Shown here: positions 15,117 through 23,269 of the stretch, one piece after another | Layout: every line of letters begins with the position of its first letter | Position numbering within the stretch: the stretch's first letter is position 1 | Assembly (NCBI GenBank): GCA_963609805.1 | Contig: CAVDLN010000014.1 | Coordinates: forward strand, 1 to 23,776 | DNA from: CAMEON01 sp963609805 | GTDB taxonomy: Bacteria; Bacillota; Clostridia; Oscillospirales; CAG-272 | Direction of reading: 5' to 3' | DNA length: 23,776 nucleotides | The notes under the pieces: model-generated | What the model saw: the letters and a program-made list of their open reading frames with translations, nothing else | The model's database searches: none | Told to the model about the DNA's origin: nothing | Program-made: the position numbers and the translations under genes

Positions 15117-16136
15117 TCAGTCCTCGACACCTTCCGCAATCCCCGCGGCTATCTCTGCTTCCAGTCCGTCAAGCACACCGGAGTTGCACAGATTCACGGC
15201 CTGCCTGATGGCACCGGCAAAGGCACGCGCATCGCTGGATCCGTGCGCCTTGATAACCGGCTTGCACAGCCCCAGAATGGGACTGCCGCCGTACTCGGCG
15301 GTATCCACCTTCTTGCGGAAAGCCGCCAGCGGCTTTTTTATACCCAGCGCGGACAGTTTTGTCAGCGCATTGGTCATGAAAATATCCTTGAGTCCGTGCA
15401 GAATGAATTTACTTACCCCTTCATATGCTTTCAGACAGATATTACCCGAAAATCCGTCTGTCACCGCCACGTCGCAAACATCGAACGGAAGGGCATTCGG
15501 CTCAATGTTCCCGACAAAGTTAATACCGGGCATGGCGGAAAGCAGGCGGTATGCCTCTGTCTGCGTGGGGGTGCCCTTGCATGCCTCCGCGCCGTTGTTG
15601 AGCAGACCGACGCGCGGAGCCTCCATCCCGAACAGGCCCTTCATGTATGCCGAGCCCATAACGGCAAACTGCGGCAGAAATTCCGGCTGTACCGTCACAT
15701 TGGCGCCGGAATCCAAAAGCAGAAAGGGTTTTTCAAACACCAGCAGCGTTGCGATAGCCGCACGGTGAACGCCCTGCATCCGCTTGACAAGCAGACTGGC
15801 CCCTGTAAAGAGTGCCCCCGTGTTTCCGGTGCTGACCACGGCATCGCCTTCCCCGTCCCGCAGAGCGCGCAGTGCCACTGCCATAGATGAATTCTTCTTG
15901 GAACGGACTACGCTCATAGGATCGTCATCCATCCCGATGACTGTCTCCGCGTCCCGGATTTCAAAACCGGACAAATCTATATGGCGTGTACGGGCAGCGT
16001 CCTCCATTTCGGTTCGGACACCGACCAGAAGGTATTCCCCCCCAAGTTCCGCTTTAGCGGCGGCAGAGCCCGCCAGCATCTCACCCGGCGCATGGTCGCC
16101 TCCCATACAGTCCACAATTATTTTTCTCTGTTGCAT
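15117..16136 (-). CDS. plsX: Phosphate acyltransferase PlsX
   Basis: This 339-residue protein converts acyl-ACP to acyl-phosphate, the donor for PlsY in phospholipid synthesis. It begins with the family hallmark VDCMGGDHAPGE (residues 8-19) and carries the conserved STGNTGAL block, LLDSGAN, LLNNGAE, VTDGFSGN and the C-terminal YGGSPILG block. The ATG at 16136 has a strong AAGGAG seven bases upstream; the longer frame reading toward trmFO lacks one. trmFO ends 63 bases upstream and rnc begins 77 bases downstream. Neither rpmF nor a FapR regulator gene, frequent upstream partners, is adjacent. Confidence 0.97.
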   Translation of the reverse strand: MQQRKIIVDCMGGDHAPGEMLAGSAAAKAELGGEYLLVGVRTEMEDAARTRHIDLSGFEIRDAETVIGMDDDPMSVVRSKKNSSMAVALRALRDGEGDAVVSTGNTGALFTGASLLVKRMQGVHRAAIATLLVFEKPFLLLDSGANVTVQPEFLPQFAVMGSAYMKGLFGMEAPRVGLLNNGAEACKGTPTQTEAYRLLSAMPGINFVGNIEPNALPFDVCDVAVTDGFSGNICLKAYEGVSKFILHGLKDIFMTNALTKLSALGIKKPLAAFRKKVDTAEYGGSPILGLCKPVIKAHGSSDARAFAGAIRQAVNLCNSGVLDGLEAEIAAGIAEGVED

Positions 16137-16199
16137 ACAGATTCTCCTTTTTGCCTGTCTGCTCTGCTCTGTTCTGCTCCGCCTGATACAGGGTCTCAC

Positions 16200-17540
16200 T
16201 TACTGTGCGTCGGCCCTTTCGGCATCGGCTGTATATGCATCAATCCATTCCAGCGAACGGGCTGCCAGCGCCTCGTTGCGGACAAGCTTTCCGCCTTTGA
16301 TTTTTTTGTCCGGCAGCGGAACAATACCGAAATTCGCATTCATGGGGACAAAATCGGCAATCCCGCCTCTGCTGACGTAATTTGCCATCGCGCCTATCAT
16401 GGTAATGGGCGGGAAAATAATCGGATCCAGTCCGCGCGCGCGGCGGGCTGCGTTGAGTCCGGCAACATAGCCGGATCCCGTTGACTCAATGTAACCCTCG
16501 ACGCCTGTCATCTGCCCGGCAAAATAAACCGTCGGTACCGTGCGCACGGAATAATCCGGCTCCAGCATATCCGGTGAAGGAAGATAGGTGTTGCGATGCA
16601 TGACCCCGTAGCGAAGGAATTCCGCATTCTCCAATCCCGGGATCAGGCGGAATACGCGCTTCTGCTCCGGAAAGGTCAGATGCGTCTGGAATCCGACCAG
16701 ATTATACATGGTTCCCGCCTGGTTCTCCCGCCGCAGCTGAACAACGGCAAAGGAACGGGCTCCCGTGCGCGGATCGGTCAGTCCGACCGGTTTGAGCGGC
16801 CCATAGCACAGCGTATCGTATCCGCGCTTCGCCATGACCTCAACCGGCATGCATCCCTCGAACACCTTCGGCTCTTTCTGCATGCTGCGGTCAAAATCCT
16901 TGAGCGCTGCCTCCTCCGCACCGATCAGTGCCCGGTAAAATACATCATATTGTTCCCGCGTCATGGGGCAATTGATATAGTCCGCATCCCCCTTGTTGTA
17001 CCTGGACGCAAAGAAGGCGATATCCATGTTTATGGTAGAAGCATCGACAATGGGTGCCACCGCATCAAAGAAGTGCAGGCCCTCGCCGGCAAAATTTTTC
17101 CGGATATACTCCGCCATCGGATCAGACGTCAGCGGTCCCGTCGCCACGACGGTAATCTGACCGTCCGGGATATCGGATACCTCCTCCTCCACAACCGTAA
17201 TAAGCGGATTGCTGCGGATTTTTTCCGTGATGTATGATGAGAATCTGTCCCTGTCAACCGCCAATGCCGATCCGGCGGCCACCTGCGTGGCATGCGCGGC
17301 CTCCATGATAAGCGAGCCTATGCGGGTCAGCTCCTCCTTGAGCAGGCCGACGGCATTGCTCAGGCGGTCGGAGCGCAGCGAGTTCGAGCAAACAAGCTCG
17401 GCAAAGTTTTTGCTGTGATGCGCAGGCGTCATTTTCTGCGGTTTCATTTCATGCAGGACAACACGCACATTCTGCCTTGCAGCCTGCCATGCAGCCTCGG
17501 AACCGGCGAGTCCGGCTCCGTACACATGGATTGTCGGCAT
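16200..17540 (-). CDS. trmFO: Methylenetetrahydrofolate-tRNA-(uracil-5-)-methyltransferase
   Basis: This 446-residue flavoenzyme makes the T54 (m5U54) base of tRNA using methylenetetrahydrofolate and FAD. The N-terminal dinucleotide-binding fold has GAGLAGSEAA (residues 8-17), and the two catalytic cysteines expected from the Bacillus enzyme are visible as Cys51 in LVCSNSLRSD and Cys230 in FEGCMPVE. The C-terminal FAGQMTGVEGYIES block is also typical. The ATG at 17540 comes two bases after the topA stop, with its AGAGGT site inside the last topA codons, so translation is coupled. The product length is normal for the family. Confidence 0.98.
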   Translation of the reverse strand: MPTIHVYGAGLAGSEAAWQAARQNVRVVLHEMKPQKMTPAHHSKNFAELVCSNSLRSDRLSNAVGLLKEELTRIGSLIMEAAHATQVAAGSALAVDRDRFSSYITEKIRSNPLITVVEEEVSDIPDGQITVVATGPLTSDPMAEYIRKNFAGEGLHFFDAVAPIVDASTINMDIAFFASRYNKGDADYINCPMTREQYDVFYRALIGAEEAALKDFDRSMQKEPKVFEGCMPVEVMAKRGYDTLCYGPLKPVGLTDPRTGARSFAVVQLRRENQAGTMYNLVGFQTHLTFPEQKRVFRLIPGLENAEFLRYGVMHRNTYLPSPDMLEPDYSVRTVPTVYFAGQMTGVEGYIESTGSGYVAGLNAARRARGLDPIIFPPITMIGAMANYVSRGGIADFVPMNANFGIVPLPDKKIKGGKLVRNEALAARSLEWIDAYTADAERADAQ

Positions 17541-17542
17541 AC

Positions 17543-19843
17543 TTACACCTCTCCCGCGCCGTCGACCGGACTCGATGTCGTCTCCTCCGGCTCATAGGGA
17601 CGCGTATAGCCGCAGCCTTCCGTGCGGCAAACCAGCAGCGGTTTGCCTTTTTTTCGGAACAGCATTCCGCCGCACTGCGGGCATTTCTCCCCTGTCGGCA
17701 TGTCCCACGAAGAAAAGTCACATTTCGGATAATTTTCGCACGAGTAGAACACCGACTTGTTGCGTCCGTTCTTCATGACAATCTGTCCGCCGCACTTGGG
17801 ACACGGAACGCCGATTTCCTTGGTCTTCTGCTTGGTGAACTTGCACTCCGGATACCGGGAGCAGGCATAGAAAGATCCGTATCGCCCATTCCGCAGGACC
17901 ATATCCGCGCCGCATTGCTCACATTTCATCCCCGTCGGTACAGCCTCGGCCGGACTCTTGGCAGGGTCTGTCAGCGGACGTGTTGACTTGCAGGCCGGAT
18001 AATTCGGGCAGGCGGCAAATTTGCCGAATCGTCCGTTTTTCACTACCATGCGGCTGCCGCACTTCTCGCAGACAAAATCTGTCTCCTCCGCCGGCAGCGA
18101 CACGCTGACAGAGCCAATCTCCTTTTCAGCCTGCTCAAGCTGCTTTTCGAAGCTGCTCCAGAACCGGTTGAGCACGTCCTCCATGCCCTCTCTGCCTTCC
18201 TCGATTCCGTCAAGATCATCCTCCATGCGTGCCGTAAAATGCTCATCGACAATGGAAGAAAAATTGCGCAGCATGATGCCGTTCGTCACCTCACCCAGCT
18301 GCGTCGGCACCAGCGCCTTCCCTTCGCGCTTTACATAGCCTCGGGTCGTGATGGTGGAAACGATGGTGGCAAAGGTGCTCGGACGCCCGATTCCCTTCTC
18401 TTCCAGCAGTTTGATAAAGGACCCCTCCGTATAGCGCGGAGGCGGCTCCGTAAAGTGCTTTCCCGGCTCCACGGATGTGCACGGAAGACGCTCCCCCTCC
18501 TGCAGCGGCGGGATGCGCAGATCACGCTGCTCCTCCGGCTCATCGGCCCGTCTCGACTGCTGGCCGTCATCGGCAGCCTCCTCATACACAGCCATATAAC
18601 CCGGGAATGTCACGATATATCCGCTCGTGCGGAACATCCAGCCGGCGCATTCCAAATCAACCGACAATGTCTCCAGCTCGGCAGATTCCATCTGACTGGC
18701 GACAAAGCGCTCCCAAATCAGCTTGTACAGCTTGTACTGATCGGGCGTCATGGATTTGCGCACGACGGAAGGCTCCAGTTCTACCCGTGCGGGACGGATG
18801 GCCTCATGGGCATCCTGAGCACCCGCACGCACCTTATAGACGCGCGGCGTCTCGGGGCAGTACTTTTCACCGTATTTTTCGCGGATCAATTCCGCAGCTG
18901 CCGTCTGCGCCTCGGAAGAGACACGCAGCGAATCCGTACGCATATAGGTAATCAAGCCCTGCGTGCCGCCCAGTTCCGCCCCGATGTTGACCCCTTCATA
19001 CAGTTCCTGTGCCACGCGCATAACACGTGAGGACTGGAAATTAAGCTTGCGCGATGCCTCCTGCTGCATTGTGGAGGTTGTGAAGGGCGGTGGCGGGTTC
19101 TTCCGTCTTGTCGCCTTCTTGACGGATGCAACCGTGAAAATTCCGTCGGTTACACTCTCCACGACACGGAGAGCGTCCGCCTCACATGTCAGGCGCACCT
19201 TTCCTTCCCTGTTTCCGACAAAACGGACGCGCACCGGCTTTTCTCCGTCGCAAAGCAGTACCGCGTCCACCGTCCAATACTCCTCCGGCACAAAGGCACG
19301 GATTTCATTCTCCCTGTCAACAATCAGCTTGGTAGCCACCGACTGCACGCGTCCCGCGGACAGTCCGCTCCTGACTGTCTTCCACAAATACGGGGACAGC
19401 TTGTAGCCGACGATGCGGTCAAGAATGCGGCGCGTCTGCTGAGCGTTGACCAGATTCATATCCAGCGGGCGCGGGTGCTTGATGGACGCCTTAACCACCG
19501 ACTTGGTTATTTCATTAAAAGTCACGCGCTGAACCTGCTCGATGGGAATATTCAGCGCATTGGCAAGGTGCCACGAAATAGCCTCCCCCTCCCGGTCAGG
19601 GTCCGTCGCAAGAAATACCTTTCCGGCGGCCTTCGCCTCCTTGCGGATCTCCTTGATCAGTTCGCCTTTCCCGCGGATATTTATGTAATGCGCCTTGAAG
19701 TGATCTTCAATGTCAACGCCGAGTGTGCTCTTGGGAAGGTCACGGACGTGACCCACCGAAGCAACCACCTTATAGTTTGAGCCGAGATAGCCTTTGATGG
19801 TGCTTGCCTTGGAGGGAGACTCCACGATAACCAAATTTGCCAT
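17543..19843 (-). CDS. topA: DNA topoisomerase I (type IA)
   Basis: This 766-residue enzyme relaxes negative supercoils by transient single-strand cleavage. The Toprim domain has Glu8 in IVESPSK and the acidic triad Asp81, Asp83 and Glu85 in DPDREGE. The cleavage tyrosine is Tyr300 in ITYMRTDS. The C-terminus carries four consecutive zinc ribbons, each opening with CxxC (CEKC, CEQC, CPKC, CPQC). The ATG at 19843 is preceded by AAAGGA at a six-base spacing; an in-frame start at 19858 lacks one. The 213 bases upstream contain the palindromic element at 19893-20043. trmFO follows after two bases. Confidence 0.98.
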   Translation of the reverse strand: MANLVIVESPSKASTIKGYLGSNYKVVASVGHVRDLPKSTLGVDIEDHFKAHYINIRGKGELIKEIRKEAKAAGKVFLATDPDREGEAISWHLANALNIPIEQVQRVTFNEITKSVVKASIKHPRPLDMNLVNAQQTRRILDRIVGYKLSPYLWKTVRSGLSAGRVQSVATKLIVDRENEIRAFVPEEYWTVDAVLLCDGEKPVRVRFVGNREGKVRLTCEADALRVVESVTDGIFTVASVKKATRRKNPPPPFTTSTMQQEASRKLNFQSSRVMRVAQELYEGVNIGAELGGTQGLITYMRTDSLRVSSEAQTAAAELIREKYGEKYCPETPRVYKVRAGAQDAHEAIRPARVELEPSVVRKSMTPDQYKLYKLIWERFVASQMESAELETLSVDLECAGWMFRTSGYIVTFPGYMAVYEEAADDGQQSRRADEPEEQRDLRIPPLQEGERLPCTSVEPGKHFTEPPPRYTEGSFIKLLEEKGIGRPSTFATIVSTITTRGYVKREGKALVPTQLGEVTNGIMLRNFSSIVDEHFTARMEDDLDGIEEGREGMEDVLNRFWSSFEKQLEQAEKEIGSVSVSLPAEETDFVCEKCGSRMVVKNGRFGKFAACPNYPACKSTRPLTDPAKSPAEAVPTGMKCEQCGADMVLRNGRYGSFYACSRYPECKFTKQKTKEIGVPCPKCGGQIVMKNGRNKSVFYSCENYPKCDFSSWDMPTGEKCPQCGGMLFRKKGKPLLVCRTEGCGYTRPYEPEETTSSPVDGAGEV

Positions 19844-19892
19844 ACGGGTTCCTTTCATATATGTATTGTTTCCTGCACGGAAAAAGAATAAG

Positions 19893-20043
19893 GGAAATGC
19901 TGATTTAAATGAGGCAGTGCAGATTCGGGACAGATTTTTTTCGCCTGCAACAGCGAAAAGTGCAAGCTGTACCGGAGGTACAGCGCACTTGGCGGCCGTC
20001 AGCAGGCGGGGAAAGATGTGCTGTCAAATAAATCAGCGGTTCC
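19893..20043. mobile_element. Palindromic, MITE-like element between dprA and topA
   Basis: This 151-base segment can fold as one long imperfect hairpin on either strand. Nested complementary blocks are GGAA (19893-19896) with TTCC, GCTGATTTA (19899-19907) with TAAATCAGC (20029-20037), CGCCTGC (19942-19948) with GCAGGCG (20002-20008), AAGTGC (19958-19963) with GCACTT (19985-19990), and GCTGTACC (19966-19973) with GGTACAGC (19977-19984) around a GGA loop. The outer 22 bases of the two ends match at 16 positions as inverted repeats. It has no ORF. Imperfect terminal inverted repeats plus a strong stem fit a miniature inverted-repeat element. I see no clear target-site duplication, so a chromosomal palindromic repeat family is equally possible. 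Confidence 0.6.
19938..19959. repeat. Alternative small hairpin inside the palindromic element
   Basis: TTTTCGC (19938-19944) and GCGAAAA (19953-19959) are exact complements around an eight-base loop. This hairpin competes with the long fold because it shares bases with the CGCCTGC and AAGTGC blocks, so the element could switch between two structures as RNA. Confidence 0.5.
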
Positions 20044-20056
20044 TGAAAATCAAGAT

Positions 20057-21418
20057 TTATCGGCGTGCATACAGGCCGCCCGGCAGAGAGGTGATGAGCC
20101 CTTTGATTTCAAGCACCGTCATGGAGGCAAGGATGTCCCCCATTGAGAAGCCTTCCCTCATCAATGCGTCCACCGGAACGGCATGATCCAGCGGCATGGC
20201 AAGGAAAACGGCGCGCTGTGTTTCGGTCAGCGACTTCAATGCATTGCCGGAAGAATCCCCGTCGGTCACAGACGGTCTTGCTTCACCGGAAGGTCTCTCC
20301 CGCCTTTCCGCCTGAACCGGCTGCGGCTCCTCGGTCTGCCCCGTCCGTCCTGTCTGCGGCGGCTGCGTTTGCCGCTTCTGCCGTGTCTGCTCCGACCGCA
20401 TCGGACGGTTTGCGCCGTCCCTGCGCGTGCCCTGATCGCGGGAGGACACGGTGCGGGTCTGAATGTCATACCGCCGCAGGACATCGTCGTCGGGTTCGGA
20501 TTTCTGTTCGGCCCGTGACAGACCCACCCAATTGAGGCTGTCCCGGTACAGAAACGCGTAAGCGTCCAAAATGTCCCTCGCACCCAGCACCATGGAGGCA
20601 CCGTCGCGCAGCAGCGCATTGGTGCCGGAGGAGTTTGTCTCCCCCACGTTGCCGGGCACGGCAAAAATATCCCTTCCCTGCAAAATGGCGGTGCGGGCCG
20701 TAATCAGAGCGCCGGACTTCTCGTCCGCCTCCACGACTACGGTTCCCTGCGACAGGCCGCTGATTATGCGGTTGCGAACCGGAAAATTGCGCCCCTCCGG
20801 CGGCGTTCCCGGCGGGTACTCCGTCAGAATCGTCCCGTGAGCGGCAAGCTCCCTGTAAAGCGTCAGGTGACCGGAAGGATACACGATATCTATCCCGCTC
20901 CCCAGCACCGCAACGGGATGTCCGCCGGCCGCCAAGCCTCCTGCCGTTGCAACACCGTCACATCCCAGTGCCATTCCGGACACGGGCACGGCGCCCGCCG
21001 ATGCCAGTTCATATCCTATCTTGTACGCCATGCGCTTGCCGTATTCGCTCATAGCGCGCGTCCCGACAATACTGATACACAGACGCCGCGCAAAATCAGG
21101 CAAAGTACCGAGGCAATAGAGCAGTACCGGCGGGTCGAGGAGAGTCCGCAGGCTGGCCGGATACTCCGGATCCCGCCAAAACAGCAGGCGCACACCCGCC
21201 TTTTCACAGTAGTTTTTGATGCGGTATGCCTCATCCAGGCTCTTGTTTGCCAACGCAGCCCGAAGACGTTCGCTGCAGGGAAGCTGCTCCAGCTCTGCCG
21301 CATCGGCATTGAACAGCTGGTATGTAGACTCATAGGAGTCCAGCAATGCGGAGAACTCCCGGCTGGCAGTCCCCACCCGAAGGGCGAACCAAATGTCAAA
21401 CAGTCTGTCCTGCAGCAT
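20057..21418 (-). CDS. dprA: DNA-processing protein DprA
   Basis: This 453-residue protein loads RecA onto incoming single-stranded DNA during transformation. The Rossmann-like core shows IVGTR (117-121), SGMALGCDG (147-155), VAVLGSGIDIVYP (169-181), FPVRNRIISGLS (212-223) and the block from SGALITAR through FAVPGN (235-257). The sequence after GCDG reads VATAGG, whereas many DprA proteins have Ala-His there; such variants may be normal in this group. A C-terminal winged-helix domain (about 396-452) is joined by an unusual polar linker of about 95 residues (300-395) rich in Arg, Gln, Pro and Thr. The ATG at 21418 has AAAGGAG eight bases upstream. It lies 88 bases after the methyltransferase gene. 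Confidence 0.95.
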   Translation of the reverse strand: MLQDRLFDIWFALRVGTASREFSALLDSYESTYQLFNADAAELEQLPCSERLRAALANKSLDEAYRIKNYCEKAGVRLLFWRDPEYPASLRTLLDPPVLLYCLGTLPDFARRLCISIVGTRAMSEYGKRMAYKIGYELASAGAVPVSGMALGCDGVATAGGLAAGGHPVAVLGSGIDIVYPSGHLTLYRELAAHGTILTEYPPGTPPEGRNFPVRNRIISGLSQGTVVVEADEKSGALITARTAILQGRDIFAVPGNVGETNSSGTNALLRDGASMVLGARDILDAYAFLYRDSLNWVGLSRAEQKSEPDDDVLRRYDIQTRTVSSRDQGTRRDGANRPMRSEQTRQKRQTQPPQTGRTGQTEEPQPVQAERRERPSGEARPSVTDGDSSGNALKSLTETQRAVFLAMPLDHAVPVDALMREGFSMGDILASMTVLEIKGLITSLPGGLYARR

Positions 21419-21436
21419 AGTGCTGTCTCCTTTCGG

Positions 21437-21448
21437 CTCTCTCTCTCT
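21437..21448. repeat. Short CT/AG dinucleotide repeat before dprA
   Basis: Six CT units on the plus strand (AG on the transcript strand) lie about 20 bases before the dprA start and just upstream of its binding site. The purine-rich transcript could influence ribosome loading, and such runs can slip in length. No function is shown. Confidence 0.5.
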
Positions 21449-21506
21449 GTATTGTTAAGGGAACCCACGCAATTGCGCCATCGAAATTACGCGGTGATGC
21501 CTTAAT

Positions 21507-22361
21507 TCATCTCTCCTGTCCGCCGCGGTGCAGCTCCCACATGAGCAGCGCAGCCGCAACCGAGGCGTTAAGTGACTCGGTATTGCCCGGCATGGGAATA
21601 TAAACGGCGGAGTTACAGGCATGGATTACGGCATCCGACAATCCGTGCCCCTCGTTGCCGATTACGACGCAATCCTCCGGCCGGAACGCAAAGCTCCCCA
21701 GTCGGACAGCGTTCCTGTCCAGTGCGGCCGCATACACCCGCCGTCCGCCGCCGCGCATCGCGGTTACCTCGGCGGCAAGATCATCAACCCGCAGAATTGT
21801 CATGGAAAACAGCGCACCCATTGCCGCGCGAACCGTACGGGGATGGTATATATCGGCGCAGTCACTGCTCAGAATAAGGCTCCCGACACCCAACGCCGCG
21901 GCGGTTCGGATGATTGCCCCTACATTTACCGGATCGCGGAGCGATTCCAGCAGTACGGCAGTACCTGCCGGGACAATCGGAAACCCGTCTTTTTTTATTG
22001 TATACATTTTGTGGCGTTTGTCAAGAGTCTTTGCCACACAAATCACGCCCTCCGGCGCATTTTCTTCGGAAATCCGGTCAAAGAGACCGTCCTCCACGGC
22101 ATAGGCAGGACACCCGAGTGCATCCGGAAGTATTCCGTAGAGTGCCGTCATGCGCTCCGCCACGTGCGCGGCACTGCCAACCCGGACAAATACAGACGTC
22201 AGGGACACCTTGCTGCGCACGGCCTCGCACAGCAGTTTGATACCGTCAAAGCGGAAAAGTCCCGTGCGTTCCCTCTCGCCCCGATCTGCAAGTTTGCACA
22301 GACCGACAATACGCCGGTTCTGACGTGACGTTATGGGCGCTTCGGTAAAGCAAAAGGGCAT
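21507..22361 (-). CDS. SpoU/TrmH-family RNA 2'-O-ribose methyltransferase
   Basis: This 284-residue protein is a SPOUT-class methyltransferase with an N-terminal substrate-binding domain (about 1-110) and a knotted catalytic domain. The three SpoU motifs are present: NVGAIIRTAAALG (146-158), VIGNEGHGLS (233-242) and IPMPGNTESLNASVAAALLMWE (the span 255-276). Such enzymes methylate the 2'-OH of rRNA or tRNA with S-adenosylmethionine; the target here is unknown. The ATG at 22361 has AAAGGAG six bases upstream. The position directly after infC-rpmI-rplT resembles the clostridial arrangement and B. subtilis ysgA. A terminator-like hairpin separates it from rplT. Confidence 0.93.
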   Translation of the reverse strand: MPFCFTEAPITSRQNRRIVGLCKLADRGERERTGLFRFDGIKLLCEAVRSKVSLTSVFVRVGSAAHVAERMTALYGILPDALGCPAYAVEDGLFDRISEENAPEGVICVAKTLDKRHKMYTIKKDGFPIVPAGTAVLLESLRDPVNVGAIIRTAAALGVGSLILSSDCADIYHPRTVRAAMGALFSMTILRVDDLAAEVTAMRGGGRRVYAAALDRNAVRLGSFAFRPEDCVVIGNEGHGLSDAVIHACNSAVYIPMPGNTESLNASVAAALLMWELHRGGQER

Positions 22362-22381
22362 AGCCGACTCCTTTCTATCAT

Positions 22382-22416
22382 GACAAAAACCCGGCTTTCT
22401 GTCACCGGGTTTTGTC
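22382..22416 (-). terminator. Terminator-like hairpin after rplT
   Basis: On the minus strand AAAACCCGG pairs with CCGGGTTTT around a 10-base loop, extended by GAC/GTC pairs, and the far arm contains TTTTT. It starts about 11 bases after the rplT stop and ends about 15 bases before the binding site of the methyltransferase gene. I see no promoter in the remaining gap, so it probably acts as a partial terminator or attenuator. Confidence 0.75.
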
Positions 22417-22427
22417 GTGCAGGTGGA

Positions 22428-22781
22428 TTACAGTGCAGCCTTAGCCTGCTCACACAGAGCGGTAAAGGCAGCGGGATCGGCGATTGCGATCTCGGAAAGC
22501 ATTTTGCGGTTCAGGGTAACGCCCGCCTTCTTCAGCCCGTTCATAAAGCTGGAGTAGTTCATTCCGTTGGCCTTGCAGCCGGCAGAAATACGGGTAATCC
22601 ACAGACGGCGGAAATCTCTCTTCTTCTTCCGACGGCCGGCAAATGCGTAGTTGCCGCTTTTCATGACGGCTTCTTTAGCCATCTTGAAGTGCTTGGACTT
22701 GCTTCCCCAGTAGCCCTTCGCTGCCTTCAGAACCTTGTTTCTTCTCTTGCGGGTCATCATCGCGCCCTTGATTCTTGCCAT
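22428..22781 (-). CDS. rplT: Ribosomal protein L20
   Basis: This 117-residue protein is a normal-length L20, an early-assembling 23S rRNA-binding protein of the large subunit. It begins MARIKGAM, has the highly basic helix GRRKKKRDFRRLWITRI (49-65) and the C-terminal globular domain with NGLKKAGVTLNRKMLSEIA (81-99), which in other bacteria also binds its own mRNA. The ATG at 22781 follows AGGAGG by nine bases. rpmI ends 43 bases upstream. L20 is the known autorepressor of this operon in B. subtilis and E. coli. Confidence 0.98.
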   Translation of the reverse strand: MARIKGAMMTRKRRNKVLKAAKGYWGSKSKHFKMAKEAVMKSGNYAFAGRRKKKRDFRRLWITRISAGCKANGMNYSSFMNGLKKAGVTLNRKMLSEIAIADPAAFTALCEQAKAAL

Positions 22782-22824
22782 TTTTCGTTTCCTCCTATTA
22801 CTGTATCAGGTCGTCTCTCTGATC

Positions 22825-23019
22825 TTACTTCTGGATCAGGGCACGGACATTGGCGGTCATTGCGTCGCTCAGAATTGCGGAGCTGCGCAGATTTCTCTTT
22901 CTCTTGGAGGGCTTCTTGCCCAGATTGTGGCGGTGAGAGCTGTGGAAAATCTTCACCTTGCCGGTTCCTGTAACGGAAAATCTCTTGGCGGACGCGCGAT
23001 GTGTTTTAACCTTTCCCAT
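22825..23019 (-). CDS. rpmI: Ribosomal protein L35
   Basis: This 64-residue basic protein has the L35 signature: MGKVKTHRASAKRFSVTG at the start and SHRHNLGKKPSKRKRNLR in the middle. It is part of the large ribosomal subunit. The ATG at 23019 has AAGGA eight bases upstream. The reading frame stays open for 80 more codons upstream through the infC-rpmI gap, but that part resembles no protein, and the family length fixes the start. Confidence 0.97.
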   Translation of the reverse strand: MGKVKTHRASAKRFSVTGTGKVKIFHSSHRHNLGKKPSKRKRNLRSSAILSDAMTANVRALIQK

Positions 23020-23269
23020 TGTGGTTATCCTTCTTTCGTAATATTTGCGGTCCGTCGTCTTGCACGGACCTATCATGGAACCCCGCCTTCCGGCAGGCTG
23101 AATCATGAACTGTGCGGAACTGCCCTGCCGACCTGTACACACGGCGCGGACAGTCTGCGGAGAATCTCTGCGTTTTCCAGCCCGTGGAATTCTCAAAGAC
23201 CCCCTATATGGCGGCAGCACACGGCTGCCACCGCGCGGAATCGGATTCCGCAGGTGCGGCACACGAACC
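23020..23269 (-). promoter_or_regulatory. Structured 250-base gap between infC and rpmI
   Basis: This is the longest gene-free stretch in the ribosomal-protein cluster. In transcript order it can form the stem at 23235-23251 (GCGGAAT with ATTCCGC), a 9-bp stem at 23210-23232 (GGTGGCAGC with GCTGCCGCC), a stem at 23082-23097 with a GGAA tetraloop, and the stem at 23049-23070 (GGTCCGT with ACGGACC) about 30 bases before rpmI. No stem is followed by a T run, and I see no promoter. In E. coli the L20 autoregulatory site spans the infC-rpmI region, so an L20-binding translational control site is a reasonable guess. Confidence 0.45.

Noticed and set aside
19925..19990. Rho-independent terminator downstream of dprA
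   Set aside because: The strong stem is not followed by a convincing T run on the minus strand; the T run present lies on the plus strand before a different stem. The nested inverted repeats fit a palindromic element better.
21419..21506. Promoter for dprA, and a CGCAATTGCG palindrome at 21468-21477
   Set aside because: No -35/-10 pair with acceptable spacing could be found, and a lone 10-base palindrome is weak evidence for an operator.
23020..23262. N-terminal extension of L35 (frame open for 80 more codons)
   Set aside because: L35 is a small conserved protein of about 65 residues, the ATG at 23019 has a good binding site, and the extension resembles no protein.
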